Shown: positions 40,243 to 50,530 of the stretch, piece by piece
Position numbering within the stretch: the first letter of the stretch is position 1
Layout: each line of letters opens with the position of its first letter
DNA from: Candidatus Bathyarchaeota archaeon
GTDB taxonomy: Archaea; Thermoproteota; CALKCG01; B24
Assembly (NCBI GenBank): GCA_018396755.1
Contig: JAGTQM010000009.1
Location: forward strand, 1-64,000
Length of the DNA stretch: 64,000 bases
Direction of reading: 5' to 3'
Made by a program: the position numbers and the translations under genes
Notes under the pieces: model-generated
Database searches by the model: none
Told to the model about the DNA's origin: nothing
What the model saw: only the letters and a program-made list of their open reading frames with translations

Positions 40243-41979
40243 TTAAAAGATAACTATAAGCATAGAGATTATAAGGAGGGGTATCATAATATTGAAAGCA
40301 AGACGTTTTGCTTTTTTAGTAGATTCCTCTAGTGACTTAGTGAGTTTAGACAATCCATCTCCAAGCACTTTTAAATCACGCACCGTTGTTTCTCCGTAAT
40401 ATGCAGATGCCCATTCAAGTCTGCTATACGCTTCTTTAAACGCATCTAAAACTGCTTGTATGATAGATTTTTCATCTATGGCTTCGCCGATTGGATGATA
40501 CCCTCTATCAAGGACGACGGCATTAACCATATGTGTATCCGTCGTAAAAACCTCAGCCTCCGAAACACCCATCTCTTTCAAGTTTTGAATTATTTTCTCT
40601 CTAAGCCCTGAAACCATGTTGTTACCGTCAACTGTCACATATGCGTAGAGAGAATTCTCTACCATGAATAAGTGTAAAACTATTCCACCTGGTCCAATAC
40701 CATCTTTAACATCATATCCATGCATGTGTTTCTTGGAGAAGCCTATTTTAAACCTATTAAACTCCGCCTTAGAAGCCATGCATAGAGCCGTTTTACCAGC
40801 TTCAATTAAAGCCTGCAAAGTTTCATCGCTCATAGAGTGTATATCCCATGAGAAGCTATTGTGGGCATCTACTACCATGACCGATTCAAAGCCTAGAAAC
40901 CTACCGTAATCTTTAAGTATTGTTTTGACTTTCGGTGGAATATCTTCCATAGGATTCGGAGCAAGCGTTAATACCAGGAAAGCCGTTCTGTCAAACGATT
41001 GACAGATTGCCTGTGCATCTCCATGGTAAACTCTAATGGGTTTAGACGCTTCAGATATGTTAAATTCAAGCTTTAGAGAACTTAGCGCATCTAAAATTTT
41101 GGAAATGTATTTTTTCGAAGTCAGGTTGTAAATATGTGTCGATATACCGTGGGGGACAGCCACAGCCTCACATTTAAACTCCTTTTCAGTGAAGACCTGA
41201 ATACTCCATGGTAGGAGGCTACTGCCGACGTTTTTAAAGGGTCCCGGGTGAATATATGGGACTATTACTGCCGTTCTACGGTTTGAAGTTTTAAAGATGA
41301 GAAGATCTATTGAATGTTCACTTTCAACCCCCAATTCTTCCAAGACATTTTCAATCGGACCGTCTAAGTTTTCCATCCAATTCGCCAAGAAAGCTCTGAA
41401 AAGCATTAGACCGCTGAAACCAATTATAGGCCTAACTTCTCTATCGACTAGGCTAAGATACATGTGAGTTGTTAGAAGCACTACTAATAACGCTGTTAGA
41501 ATATTCGAGTATAAAGTTAAATCGTAGACATACGTCAACATCAATACACACGATAAAGGTTGAATTATGAAAAGAGGTAGAGAGGTTTTTTTAAATGCTA
41601 GAACTCTAAAAACCATAAATCTTAAAGCTACTGATAATGGGAAACCCATCAGCAGAATCCTATCCATAGGGACTCCTAGATATTTCAATGGAGTGAAGAT
41701 TAGACTTACTAAGACAACTGTTACATTTGAAAACAGAGTTAAACCGGACAGTCTCCTAAAGTTTAGGAGCGGTTCAGATCTGCATATGAGACGCGTTATC
41801 AAGTCTGAAAGCAGCGGTATTACTGTAAATATTAGAATACCATTTAAAATCGATTCAAGAGTTAAACCTCTCATATATAAGCTGAATATTAAGCTTAAAA
41901 TCGCGTGTTCAATTAAAATCATAGTTAGGCTTGGAATTTTAAAGAGACGCCTATAGTACTTTACAACGTCTAGTCCCAT
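40243..41979 (-). CDS. DUF2070 membrane protein
   Basis: This 578-residue archaeal protein has about six membrane helices in residues 1-180, a large soluble domain (about 190-555) and a last helix (FNIMIPLLIISMLIVIF). The soluble part has conserved-looking histidine/aspartate motifs (YIHPGPFKNVGSS, VVDAHNSFSWD and TDTHMVNAVV), suggesting a metal-dependent enzyme. This matches the widely conserved DUF2070 family of unknown function. Confidence 0.82.
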   Translation of the reverse strand: MGLDVVKYYRRLFKIPSLTMILIEHAILSLIFSLYMRGLTLESILNGILIFTVIPLLSDLITRLICRSEPLLNFRRLSGLTLFSNVTVVLVSLIFTPLKYLGVPMDRILLMGFPLSVALRFMVFRVLAFKKTSLPLFIIQPLSCVLMLTYVYDLTLYSNILTALLVVLLTTHMYLSLVDREVRPIIGFSGLMLFRAFLANWMENLDGPIENVLEELGVESEHSIDLLIFKTSNRRTAVIVPYIHPGPFKNVGSSLLPWSIQVFTEKEFKCEAVAVPHGISTHIYNLTSKKYISKILDALSSLKLEFNISEASKPIRVYHGDAQAICQSFDRTAFLVLTLAPNPMEDIPPKVKTILKDYGRFLGFESVMVVDAHNSFSWDIHSMSDETLQALIEAGKTALCMASKAEFNRFKIGFSKKHMHGYDVKDGIGPGGIVLHLFMVENSLYAYVTVDGNNMVSGLREKIIQNLKEMGVSEAEVFTTDTHMVNAVVLDRGYHPIGEAIDEKSIIQAVLDAFKEAYSRLEWASAYYGETTVRDLKVLGDGLSKLTKSLEESTKKAKRLAFNIMIPLLIISMLIVIF

Positions 41980-42231
41980 AATATCCTCTTTGCAAGAAGA
42001 TAATGTGGATATAATTTATAAAATTTCCCCGGATAAACTTTAACGATTAATTGTTAATGCAGTAACGGTTGTATTAGTCACCAATACGAAAAGCCAGCAT
42101 CATGTCTAAGCATCACAGTAAGCTTTGAATATTAACGTCTTCAAAGCGAGTACCCTAGTTTTCAATCACAGATTAAGTAGGTGGGTATATAAGTATGCAT
42201 ATATACAAGCATTTCACCTTTTCTCGATCAT

Positions 42232-42485
42232 ATGTCAAAGACAAAAGTAACAAGCAAATTCCAAGCCGCTATCCCTAAAGAAGTTCGTGAAAAAAATGGG
42301 ATTAAGCCTGGGAAATCGTTATTGTTAGATTGGCGCCGTCAACTTACAATCGTATTTTGTAGGGTTCATCATATTCGGTAGTTATGAAGAAGACTAATAT
42401 TAAATTAATTAATGAAATTATTTCCACGGATAGAGAGTTTGATAAAATAACTTGGATAAGAAGATTAGACCCGAAAATCTCTTGA
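42232..42485 (+). pseudogene. Decayed VapBC pair
   Basis: MSKTKVTSKFQAAIPKEVRE is the start of an AbrB-type antitoxin that degenerates after about 33 residues and stops at 42381. The next frame (42384-42485) ends IISTDREFDKITWIRRLDP, the C-terminal tail of a PIN toxin, with almost all of the toxin missing. This looks like an internal deletion. The preceding 41980-42231 contain no gene. Confidence 0.7.
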
Positions 42486-42495
42486 TTACCGCAGT

Positions 42496-44061
42496 ATGGA
42501 TTACAGTAGAGCTAACTTGACACTGCTATCGTACAAATTCAGTTATAAAAGGTTAATAGATACCACTCCAATCTCTGATTTAGAAAGCTTGGGTGAGATA
42601 GAGGAAATAATAAGGCATATAGCAGCTTCTAAACCGGGCTTAAGTGTTGAAAAGGTTAAAGCTATGATAGAGGAGAAGAGGAAGAGCTACCATGGCTTAC
42701 TGACGGATGAAGGCGCCGCCTATTTGGTAGCTCAGGATTTAGGTGTTGCAATTGATTATACTGGTGGGAGAAGCATTAAGCTTGAAGATTTAGTATCTGG
42801 ACTCAAAGATGTGTCTTTGGAAGCATCCATAGTGTATATAGGGGAGGTTAAGAAGTTTAAACGTAAACAGGGTGAGGGGAGGGTTTTAAGGCTTGTACTA
42901 GATGATGGGTCGAAGCAGATGAACTGCGTTCTCTGGGATGATAAGGTTGATGAGCTTCTATCCGCGAATCCTTCAATAGGTTGGAGAATTAAAATCCTTC
43001 ATGGGTATACGAAGAGCGGGGTTGAAGGCGTTGAGCTACACGTTGGATCTAGAGGGGCGATTAAACTTGAGCCGGCTCTTAATGTTGAAGTACCTGTTAA
43101 GAAGATATCTAGCTTAACGGTAGATGACAGGATCTTTACCCTTGAAGTTTTCATTGTTTCTAAAGGAGAGTTGAAAACTTTCAAAGTGAATAAACGTGAA
43201 GGGAAAGTGCTGAGGGTTAATGTTAGAGATGATAGTGGTTTTCTCACTTTAGTACTGTGGAACGATGCCGCTAATAAAATTGCCAACGTTGAAGATGGAA
43301 GTATGCTAAGGATTTTAGGGGGGAAGGTCAGGCTTAGAGCTACAGGCGGTTTAGAAATACATGTAAACAATCCAAGTATGATCGATATTCTACCGTTTAA
43401 GGCACGTTTAGAGGAAATGGTTTCCAAGATCGCAAGCCTAAAACCAGATGCTAAAGGGCTTACTTTACTTCTGAGAGCCTACTCGCAACCGTTTACAAGG
43501 ATATTTAAAACGCCTAGTGGGGTTGAGGGGAGAGTTACATCTCTACTTGCCGGGGATGACACTGGCCTAATTTTAATAAATTTTTGGGGTAAAGCGTCAT
43601 ACTATGCTGAGGAAATAAAGGATAGGGATGTTTTTACAGTTAAAAATGCATATACACGCATGGGTTTAAGAGGGATGGAGGTTCACATAGGTTCAGATGG
43701 TACTCTAGAGAAGAAAGCCGACCTTTCAGATTTTAAAGTTTTAGATCTTAAACGTAAAGTTAAAGATCTAAGTGATGGGGATAGGTACGTAACTCTTGAG
43801 GGGATAATTCTAACATCTCCTGAGGCTAGAAACGTGAATACTGCCAAGGGAGAAGTTAAAGTAGCATCCTTCACTCTTGGAGACGACACAGGTTCTATAA
43901 GGATCACCGTCTGGAGGGAACTTGCAGAAAAGTGTGAAAAACTTGAGGCTGGAGCTGTTGTTAGACTCACCCATTTATACGTTAGACGCTGGTTTTCCGA
44001 AGAACTTGTAGCATCTACTACGAGATTTTCAGAACTGATTGTTATCGAAAATGCGGATTAA
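42496..44061 (+). CDS. rpa: Replication protein A (multi-OB-fold ssDNA-binding protein)
   Basis: This 521-residue RPA-like protein has an N-terminal helical segment and about four OB-fold repeats, visible as recurring pairs such as RVLRLVLDDGSKQMNCVLWDD, VLRVNVRDDSGFLTLVLWND and VASFTLGDDTGSIRITVW. It binds single-stranded DNA in replication and repair. No zinc finger is visible. Its end overlaps the convergent hisS gene by 4 bp. It resembles euryarchaeal/TACK RPA1. Confidence 0.9.
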   Translation: MDYSRANLTLLSYKFSYKRLIDTTPISDLESLGEIEEIIRHIAASKPGLSVEKVKAMIEEKRKSYHGLLTDEGAAYLVAQDLGVAIDYTGGRSIKLEDLVSGLKDVSLEASIVYIGEVKKFKRKQGEGRVLRLVLDDGSKQMNCVLWDDKVDELLSANPSIGWRIKILHGYTKSGVEGVELHVGSRGAIKLEPALNVEVPVKKISSLTVDDRIFTLEVFIVSKGELKTFKVNKREGKVLRVNVRDDSGFLTLVLWNDAANKIANVEDGSMLRILGGKVRLRATGGLEIHVNNPSMIDILPFKARLEEMVSKIASLKPDAKGLTLLLRAYSQPFTRIFKTPSGVEGRVTSLLAGDDTGLILINFWGKASYYAEEIKDRDVFTVKNAYTRMGLRGMEVHIGSDGTLEKKADLSDFKVLDLKRKVKDLSDGDRYVTLEGIILTSPEARNVNTAKGEVKVASFTLGDDTGSIRITVWRELAEKCEKLEAGAVVRLTHLYVRRWFSEELVASTTRFSELIVIENAD

Positions 44062-45377
44062 CTTGCATTAAAGCTTGACCTAATTCTATTCAACGCTTCT
44101 CTAAGTGTTAACGTTTCTTGAAGACCAGTAAACATATTTTTCAACGTTACTAAACCAGCTTCAGCCTCCTTCAAACCCAACATCAACGCATACGGGTAAT
44201 TCTTCCTACTCGCCGTTGAAAGGCCCTTGGAAAGACTTCTATCCATAACTTCTATTTCGACTGGAATTCCGTTAGCTCTAAGTTCAGTTGAAATTTTAAA
44301 CCCGTAGGATAGAGGGACACCGTCAAGTATGTAGAGGTAAACCCGCCTATTAGGCGGCGGAGGTGGAGTTGCATTGTTGACTCTCATTGCAAGAACCAGC
44401 CTATCAATACCCGCGGCGCAACCAGTGGCGGGCGTAGGTTCACCACCGTAGAGTTCGACTAGTTTATCGTATCTGCCTCCCCCTATTAAGGCTATATCGA
44501 GGTTTTCTACAAAGACTTCAAATATCATACCTGTGTAGTATTCCAATCCTCTTGCAAATCCGAGGTCGAGGATGTACTCTGGCTCGGGGTATATCTCTCT
44601 CATATAATCGAGAATTACTTCCAAGTTCTCTAGAGACCTTATAGAATGCTCACATGAGCCTACTATACTTTTAGCTTCAGCTAAAATACTCTTATAGTTT
44701 AAACCTTTAAGTTTAAATATTCCAGCGATTTTTGAAATTGAAGCTTCATCTAAGTTTGTAGCTTCAAGCTCTTTGATAGCTTCTACGTAGTTTTTCTTAT
44801 CCGCTAGACTTAACACTCTATTCTGCACGTTCTCATCAACCCCCCAACTACTCATAAGACCGCGGAGCACGCCTACGTCGCTAAGCTTGACTTGAAATTT
44901 TTCAAGTTTTAGCTTCTTCATAAGCTCTATTGAAATCGATAGTATTTCCATGTCAGCTTCAGGTTTAGATGAACCGAGAAGTTCAAACCCACCCTGATAG
45001 AACCGTCTGTAACGTCCTCTTTGAGGCTCGTCGTACCTGTAGAAGTCCCAGATATATCCTAGTCTGAGTGGTTTTGGAGCGGTCTTAAGTTTTGATGTTA
45101 CAAGCCTCACTATGGGTGCAGTACCTTCGGGTCTTAAAGCTAGGGTTCTACCGGCTAGATCTTTGAAAACATACATAGTTCTTCTAGTTTCTTCGCCTAC
45201 TTTAGCAGCTAAAAGTTCGTAGTATTCAACAGTAGGAGTTTCAACCTCCTCATAACAGTAAAGCTTAAAGAGTTCTCGAATAGCTTCTTCAACAACTCTA
45301 CGTTCATAGAGGTCTTTAGGCAGGTAATCTCGCATACCTCTGTATGGTTTAAGGAAGCTCTTGAGGTTCATTTCCAA
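44058..45377 (-). CDS. hisS: Histidyl-tRNA synthetase
   Basis: This 439-residue class II synthetase has motif 2 around FYQGGFELLGS preceded by RYDEPQRGRYRRF, the histidine A-motif LGFARGLEYYTGMIFE, motif 1 VETPTVEYYELLAAKVGEE and motif 3 GGRYDKLVELYGG. A C-terminal anticodon-binding domain ends the protein. It charges tRNA-His. Convergent with RPA. Confidence 0.97.
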   Translation of the reverse strand: MEMNLKSFLKPYRGMRDYLPKDLYERRVVEEAIRELFKLYCYEEVETPTVEYYELLAAKVGEETRRTMYVFKDLAGRTLALRPEGTAPIVRLVTSKLKTAPKPLRLGYIWDFYRYDEPQRGRYRRFYQGGFELLGSSKPEADMEILSISIELMKKLKLEKFQVKLSDVGVLRGLMSSWGVDENVQNRVLSLADKKNYVEAIKELEATNLDEASISKIAGIFKLKGLNYKSILAEAKSIVGSCEHSIRSLENLEVILDYMREIYPEPEYILDLGFARGLEYYTGMIFEVFVENLDIALIGGGRYDKLVELYGGEPTPATGCAAGIDRLVLAMRVNNATPPPPPNRRVYLYILDGVPLSYGFKISTELRANGIPVEIEVMDRSLSKGLSTASRKNYPYALMLGLKEAEAGLVTLKNMFTGLQETLTLREALNRIRSSFNAS

Positions 45378-45503
45378 ATATGAAGGAGATAAAATAAATA
45401 TAAGGATTTAGCGTTTTCAGAGGGTTTTCCACGGCTACGTTCATCTAGTATGTGAAAACGTAAACGGTAAATCTCAGTAATTCCAACATATATTGGGGTC
45501 TAT

Positions 45504-46613
45504 GTGAATCTTAAAGTAGGCTCTTACACGGTGACAGTAAATGAAGAGTCTCTGAAGAGGTATTTGAAGTCTAAGTTTGGTGAAGGAGTTGAAATATTAG
45601 ATGCTATAAAGCTAGGTGAGGGATTTCACAATGCTGGTTTCCTATTGAAGTTCAAACAAGATTCTAAGCTGAAAGCTCTAGTTATGAGGATTGTTAGAGG
45701 AGATACAGGTTGGGGACATGATTACTTGAGCGATAGGGCTTCTGTCCTACTCCTTCAACATATGCTTTATAATACTGCTCCTAAGCAGACATGTATACCT
45801 TCAATTGACGTGGTTGCCGTTCTGAAAAACGGTTCACTAGCCTCTATAGGAGATGCTGTAGAGTTTATCCAGTTATTAGAGCCTTTAACAGAAGAACATG
45901 GTAGACCGTATATAGAGTACCTGCTTGAGCTTAGCAGAAGGAAGGCCCTAACACGCGAAGATGAAGACATGTGCATCAAATGCGTAGCATACCTGTCGAC
46001 ACTGCACTCGGAGAAGGCGGACAATAGGAACCTATATGTCAGACACATCAGAGACCTCATAGGTCATGGGGAAATGCTCATGGGAGTTATAGACACGTAT
46101 CAAGGTGATTTAGACTTTATATCCGACGAGGAAATATGTCGTATAGAAGTGGAAGCTGTTAAGTGGAGGAATCGTTTAAAGCGAAAGACCTATAGACTCT
46201 CTAGAATTCATGGGGATTTCCATCCGTTTGGAAATATAAGGTTTAAACCAGATGGATCAATTATAGCAGTAGACCTATCGAGGGAAATGTATGGTGAACC
46301 TGCAGATGATGTAACTGCTCTAACGATAAACTACGTGTTTATAAGCATATGGCAACATGGTTTACTAGAAGACAGCTTCAGAAGGCTATTTAAACTATTC
46401 TATGAGGAGTACCTCAATAGGACTGGCGATGAAGATATTCTACGCGTTGTACAGCCATTTTACGCGTTCAGAGGCATGGTTGTAGTACATCCAATCTATT
46501 ATCCAGAGATGGGGAAAGAGCAGAGGCGTATGCTTGTAAACTTCGTATTGAACGTTTTAGAGGATGATGAATTCAACCCTAACGATGTTGATAGGTATCT
46601 TAAACCTACCTGA
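45504..46613 (+). CDS. Aminoglycoside-phosphotransferase-fold small-molecule kinase
   Basis: This 369-residue kinase has the Brenner motif RIHGDFHPFGNIRF and a DFG-equivalent AVDLSREMYGEPADD. The APH/methylthioribose-kinase superfamily phosphorylates sugars, amino alcohols or antibiotics. The N-terminus ILDAIKLGEGFHNAGFLLKF is the nucleotide lobe. No neighbour indicates the substrate. It overlaps the convergent truD gene by 8 bp. Confidence 0.75.
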   Translation: MNLKVGSYTVTVNEESLKRYLKSKFGEGVEILDAIKLGEGFHNAGFLLKFKQDSKLKALVMRIVRGDTGWGHDYLSDRASVLLLQHMLYNTAPKQTCIPSIDVVAVLKNGSLASIGDAVEFIQLLEPLTEEHGRPYIEYLLELSRRKALTREDEDMCIKCVAYLSTLHSEKADNRNLYVRHIRDLIGHGEMLMGVIDTYQGDLDFISDEEICRIEVEAVKWRNRLKRKTYRLSRIHGDFHPFGNIRFKPDGSIIAVDLSREMYGEPADDVTALTINYVFISIWQHGLLEDSFRRLFKLFYEEYLNRTGDEDILRVVQPFYAFRGMVVVHPIYYPEMGKEQRRMLVNFVLNVLEDDEFNPNDVDRYLKPT

Positions 46614-47889
46614 AGTTTGCCTTTAATGGATCCTGTTTAAGAATCTCCCTGAGTAGAATAGTGGCGTACCCACCTTGAGGAAGCATGAAGGAGAGGAAGG
46701 GCTTAGAAGATTGTTGAACGGTTAAATCGAGGTATCTAAACTTCATGAAAACCTCTCTAGGGGATGCTTTGCAAACTACGTTAAGCTTATCTATTTTAAA
46801 ATCTTCGGGTTTGACATCCTCCTCCACCATGACGTGTTTAATGATACGACCGGAATCACCCTTCAATTTTTCAAAGAGCCTGCCAACTCCTGGAGTTACC
46901 ATGTACAGTATGGAGGAGCCTTCCCTGACCATGCCTTCATCTCTCACACCTCTTACAATATCGCCTTCAAGTATTCTCGTCGGGTTTAGATCTGTCTCCA
47001 CTAATCGTCGACTTAAAGCTAGATTGAAAAGATACGACTGGTAACCTGAAACATATAAAAGGCGTAAATTTGATGGAAGTCTTCTAAGTATTTTTAGAGG
47101 AGCCCATCCCTCTAGAAGCCTCTTAATGATAAGCCTCTCGTAGAACAGAGCCTTTGGGAATTTTTCAAGAGCCTCTTGAAGACTACCTTCTTCGAATAAG
47201 ACCCTAGCTTCATAGGACCGTGGAGACTCCCAAGGATATGGATGCCCTACTATCTCCCTCAACGCCTCATCCCACAATCGTTTAACTATGAATCTGCCAA
47301 CAACGTGGGTATTCGGCCTTCTAACTCCAAACCTCTGGTAACCATAAAAGCCAGGTATACCGGATAGTTCAGATAATTCTCTTAAGGCATTTACGACTTT
47401 GTCGAGTTCTTCTCCACCTTTAAGAGAGACAGCTACTTTAAACTTGTTACCTACTAGACAGCCGGGTTTAAGCTTCTTATTTGAGAAGCCTATAAAACTT
47501 AGACTTAGCTTCTTATCTTTAACGTTTTCAATCAAAGTCTTCAGTTCCTCAACCGGGACTGTGATGTACTGGCGGGTGACGGCTACTGTATCTTTTAAAC
47601 CGGCATAGCCTACAGCGTTTACAGGTACGTCTAATAGTTTCGCTGTTTTAGCGACAGCTGAAAAAGTATCCATGCATCGCTTCTCCATGAGGTATACGGC
47701 ATATCCCTTATCAAGCCTGCTGTTAACGATTTTCAAGTCTATGACTTCTTCAACGTGGAAATCTTCAAAGCTCTCTTTAATTCTACCAATTACAGGCGGA
47801 CTTTTAGTCACGTATACGAGCATGCCAAGCCTCTTATCCAGTTCAGGAGGCTCAATGAAGCCTGTTTTCAAATCCATTACTAACACCAA
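46606..47889 (-). CDS. truD: tRNA pseudouridine(13) synthase TruD
   Basis: This 427-residue archaeal-type pseudouridine synthase has the catalytic aspartate in YAGLKDTVAVTRQY, and FHVEEV and FYGYQRFGVRRPNTHVVG as family motifs. It modifies tRNA position 13 (and 35 in some archaea). It follows moaA immediately and overlaps the kinase gene at its end. Confidence 0.95.
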   Translation of the reverse strand: MVLVMDLKTGFIEPPELDKRLGMLVYVTKSPPVIGRIKESFEDFHVEEVIDLKIVNSRLDKGYAVYLMEKRCMDTFSAVAKTAKLLDVPVNAVGYAGLKDTVAVTRQYITVPVEELKTLIENVKDKKLSLSFIGFSNKKLKPGCLVGNKFKVAVSLKGGEELDKVVNALRELSELSGIPGFYGYQRFGVRRPNTHVVGRFIVKRLWDEALREIVGHPYPWESPRSYEARVLFEEGSLQEALEKFPKALFYERLIIKRLLEGWAPLKILRRLPSNLRLLYVSGYQSYLFNLALSRRLVETDLNPTRILEGDIVRGVRDEGMVREGSSILYMVTPGVGRLFEKLKGDSGRIIKHVMVEEDVKPEDFKIDKLNVVCKASPREVFMKFRYLDLTVQQSSKPFLSFMLPQGGYATILLREILKQDPLKANFR

Positions 47890-48807
47890 TCACTTAAAGA
47901 ATGGTTCACGAAGCTTTACAGCCTTTATGAAGAGTCTTGTAAGCTCTTCATCTGATGCATTGCGGCGCATAGGCGTCAATATGTCTATGTGATTGTCAGC
48001 CCTCAAGAGGCAGGGTTTAATAAAGCCGTCAGACGTTATCCGTATACGTGTACAGTTTGCACAAAACATGGAATTGTGCATAGGCTTAACCACTTCAACT
48101 TCAACCCCGTTAGACATTACGTACCTTCGACGATTATGCAATCCTCTAACGTAGGTCCGTACGGCTTTACATTTAAGAGCCTCTTCTAAGTAAGATAGAT
48201 CTACGTGGAAGTTTGCGTAAAAATGCTCATCCATATTTATAGGTTCAAGCTCTATTATTTGTAATATAGCTCCAATTCTACCGGAGAATTCCATCATATC
48301 CCAAACTTCAACTTCATTAATGTTCTTCAGAAGAACCATGTTGAGTTTAACAGGGGTTAAACCGACGTCTAGAGCGGCTTCAACGCCATTAAGCACTTTC
48401 TCTAAGTAGTTGAAGCCTGTTACGTATTTAAAAACCTCGGGCTTGAGCGAGGGAAGGCTTACGTTAACCCTCACTAAGCCGGCTTTTTTAAGCTGATCTG
48501 CAAGCTCGCTTAGGAAGAAGCCGTTTGTCGTAATGGCTAGGTCTTCTAAAGATCCAACGTGATTTATAGATGAAACTACTTTGACTATATCTCTTCTAAG
48601 TAGGGGTTCTCCCCCTGTCAACTTAACTTTCCGTATACCTAAACTGTAGGCTATTCTAACGGTTCTAAATATCTCATCTACGTTCATCTCTCTTTCATAT
48701 GGGTTAACTTCACCTTCTCCATGGCAGAAAAAGCAGTTGAAATTACACTTCTGAGTTAACGATATTCTAACACTGTCTATAATACGCCCGTAATTGTCTA
48801 CAAGCAA
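47890..48807 (-). CDS. moaA: GTP 3',8-cyclase MoaA
   Basis: This 305-residue radical-SAM enzyme has the cluster motif CNFNCFFC (about 21-28), the SAM-binding KLTGGEPLLRRD and the second cluster CANCTRIRITSDGFIKPC, with an RxRIT-like region for GTP. It starts pyranopterin synthesis needed by AOR. The second-cluster third cysteine is present. It abuts truD with no gap. Confidence 0.94.
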   Translation of the reverse strand: MLVDNYGRIIDSVRISLTQKCNFNCFFCHGEGEVNPYEREMNVDEIFRTVRIAYSLGIRKVKLTGGEPLLRRDIVKVVSSINHVGSLEDLAITTNGFFLSELADQLKKAGLVRVNVSLPSLKPEVFKYVTGFNYLEKVLNGVEAALDVGLTPVKLNMVLLKNINEVEVWDMMEFSGRIGAILQIIELEPINMDEHFYANFHVDLSYLEEALKCKAVRTYVRGLHNRRRYVMSNGVEVEVVKPMHNSMFCANCTRIRITSDGFIKPCLLRADNHIDILTPMRRNASDEELTRLFIKAVKLREPFFK

Positions 48808-48995
48808 AGCAATGCCCCTTTTTTCCAGGTAGGAGAAGGAAAGCCCAATCTTAATAATGTTTCGCTACACATTAGAAATAATGATTTTCACTCATATACT
48901 ATGGAATGGACGATGGATTACGTTTAAATATTGTGTTTGCAAGTTTCTAAAGCTTAATACTCGACCCCAACAATCCAAGGCCAAAATTTTATGGA

Positions 48996-49190
48996 AAGAA
49001 GCTAAGGAATGTTAGAGGACACTACTTCTAGCTTAGAAAGACTTTAGCATTGAAGGAAACATACAAAGCTATAAAGAAGATTGGAAGCAAGGGAAGGAGA
49101 ATCACCAATGATATCCTTCATAAGATAGGCAGAGCAATAGTTGATGGAGCTTCAAAGACTGCGGTGGAACAGATAGTTATAAAATGTTAA
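48996..49190 (+). pseudogene. TnpB remnant
   Basis: The frame reads KKLRNVRGHYF, an in-frame TAG, then LRKTLALKETYKAIKKIG, RRITNDILHKIGRAIVDGAS and a stop. This is the region just before the second RuvC motif of IS605/IS607-type TnpB. No ends, transposase partner or zinc ribbon remain. The rest of 48808-49246 has no gene I can support. Confidence 0.7.
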
Positions 49191-49246
49191 CTGTCCGACG
49201 ACGGAAATGCTTAATCTAAGCCTTGTGAAACTCTAAGTAGAGAATC

Positions 49247-50419
49247 ATGGGTTTACAATGGAGCGGCGTGCTAGCCGCTTATGGGGAACTCGCCCTCAAG
49301 TCTAAACCCGTTAGAAGACGTTGGATTAGGATACTTGTTTCAAACATATCGCGTGGCTTGACTGAGGCGGGTATTAAAGTACAAATTTGCCATAAGTGGT
49401 CTAGGATAGTTGTTAAAACGTCGGATGTGGAATCTAGTGTTAAAGTATTAAGCCAGGTTTTCGGTCTCACACACATAGCACCCTTCATATACGTAAGCCT
49501 TAACGACCTTGAAAACTACGTTGCTAGAGAAGCTGTAAACCTACTTGAAAATGCCGAGAGCTTCGCTGTGAGAGTTAAAAGGACTGGTGAACACGGTTTT
49601 ACAAGTTTAGATCTCGAGAGGAGGCTTGGCGCTATTCTCAAAGAGAAGACTGGAGTTAAAGTTTCATTGGAGAACCCAGGTAGAACGGTCTACGTAGAAG
49701 TTCACAATGATGAATGCTATATTTACACCCGCAGAATTGAGTGTTGCGGAGGGCTACCGCTTAGTAGCTCTGGAAGAGTTGTAGCGTTAATATCTACTGG
49801 CATAGATAGCCCGGTAGCGTCTTGGCTTATGATGAAGAGGGGGTGTTCGATAATCGTACTTCATGGACAGGTAAACTTCGACAATCCGAATGCTTGCATT
49901 CATAAGCTTTTGGATATAGTTGAAGTATTGAAAGACTGGCATATAGGCTTGAAGATACCTGTGTACGTTTATAAGCATTGGGAGGCTTTAGCTGAGATAA
50001 GTAAACACGCTTCAAACTACACCTGTGTATTGTGTAAGAGGCTTATGCTTAGAGTGGCTGAGAGGCTTTCCCGTGAAATAGGAGCTAAAGTTGTAGTTAC
50101 TGGGGAAAGCCTCGGACAGGTTGCTTCTCAAACACTCGACAACTTAAACGCTATAGATAATGCGGTTAACATCCCAGTGCTTAGACCTTTAATAGGTTTC
50201 AATAAAGAGGAGATTATAAACCTAGCTAGGAGAATAGGGACATATGAAATCAGCATCAGATTATACCCGGAGTATTCACCAGAAACCGTATGCTGGGCTA
50301 AACCATCTAAACCAGCGACGAAGACGGATCTAGAGAAGGTTTTAAAGCTTGAAAGAGAGCTTCAAATAGACAAGCTCATAGATAGAGCGTATGAAACGAT
50401 TATGGAGATACGACAGTAG
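49247..50419 (+). CDS. thiI: tRNA 4-thiouridine synthetase ThiI
   Basis: This 390-residue ThiI has the N-terminal motif AAYGELALKSKPVRRRW, a THUMP domain (about 60-165), the PP-loop ALISTGIDSPVASW and the Fe-S cysteines YTCVLC and TVCWAKP found in archaeal ThiI lacking rhodanese. It makes s4U8 in tRNA. This is the canonical copy; the paralogue at 11275 lies in the sulfur regulon, while this one has no operator. Confidence 0.92.
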   Translation: MGLQWSGVLAAYGELALKSKPVRRRWIRILVSNISRGLTEAGIKVQICHKWSRIVVKTSDVESSVKVLSQVFGLTHIAPFIYVSLNDLENYVAREAVNLLENAESFAVRVKRTGEHGFTSLDLERRLGAILKEKTGVKVSLENPGRTVYVEVHNDECYIYTRRIECCGGLPLSSSGRVVALISTGIDSPVASWLMMKRGCSIIVLHGQVNFDNPNACIHKLLDIVEVLKDWHIGLKIPVYVYKHWEALAEISKHASNYTCVLCKRLMLRVAERLSREIGAKVVVTGESLGQVASQTLDNLNAIDNAVNIPVLRPLIGFNKEEIINLARRIGTYEISIRLYPEYSPETVCWAKPSKPATKTDLEKVLKLERELQIDKLIDRAYETIMEIRQ

Positions 50420-50530
50420 TTTTATACGTCTAAGAGTTCAATACTCTTCATTTGCGTGTGGCACGTAGACGAAGTTAAATATAAGAATTACAAGGTTGTT
50501 AATTACATAATATTCCGTAGACGGTGAATT

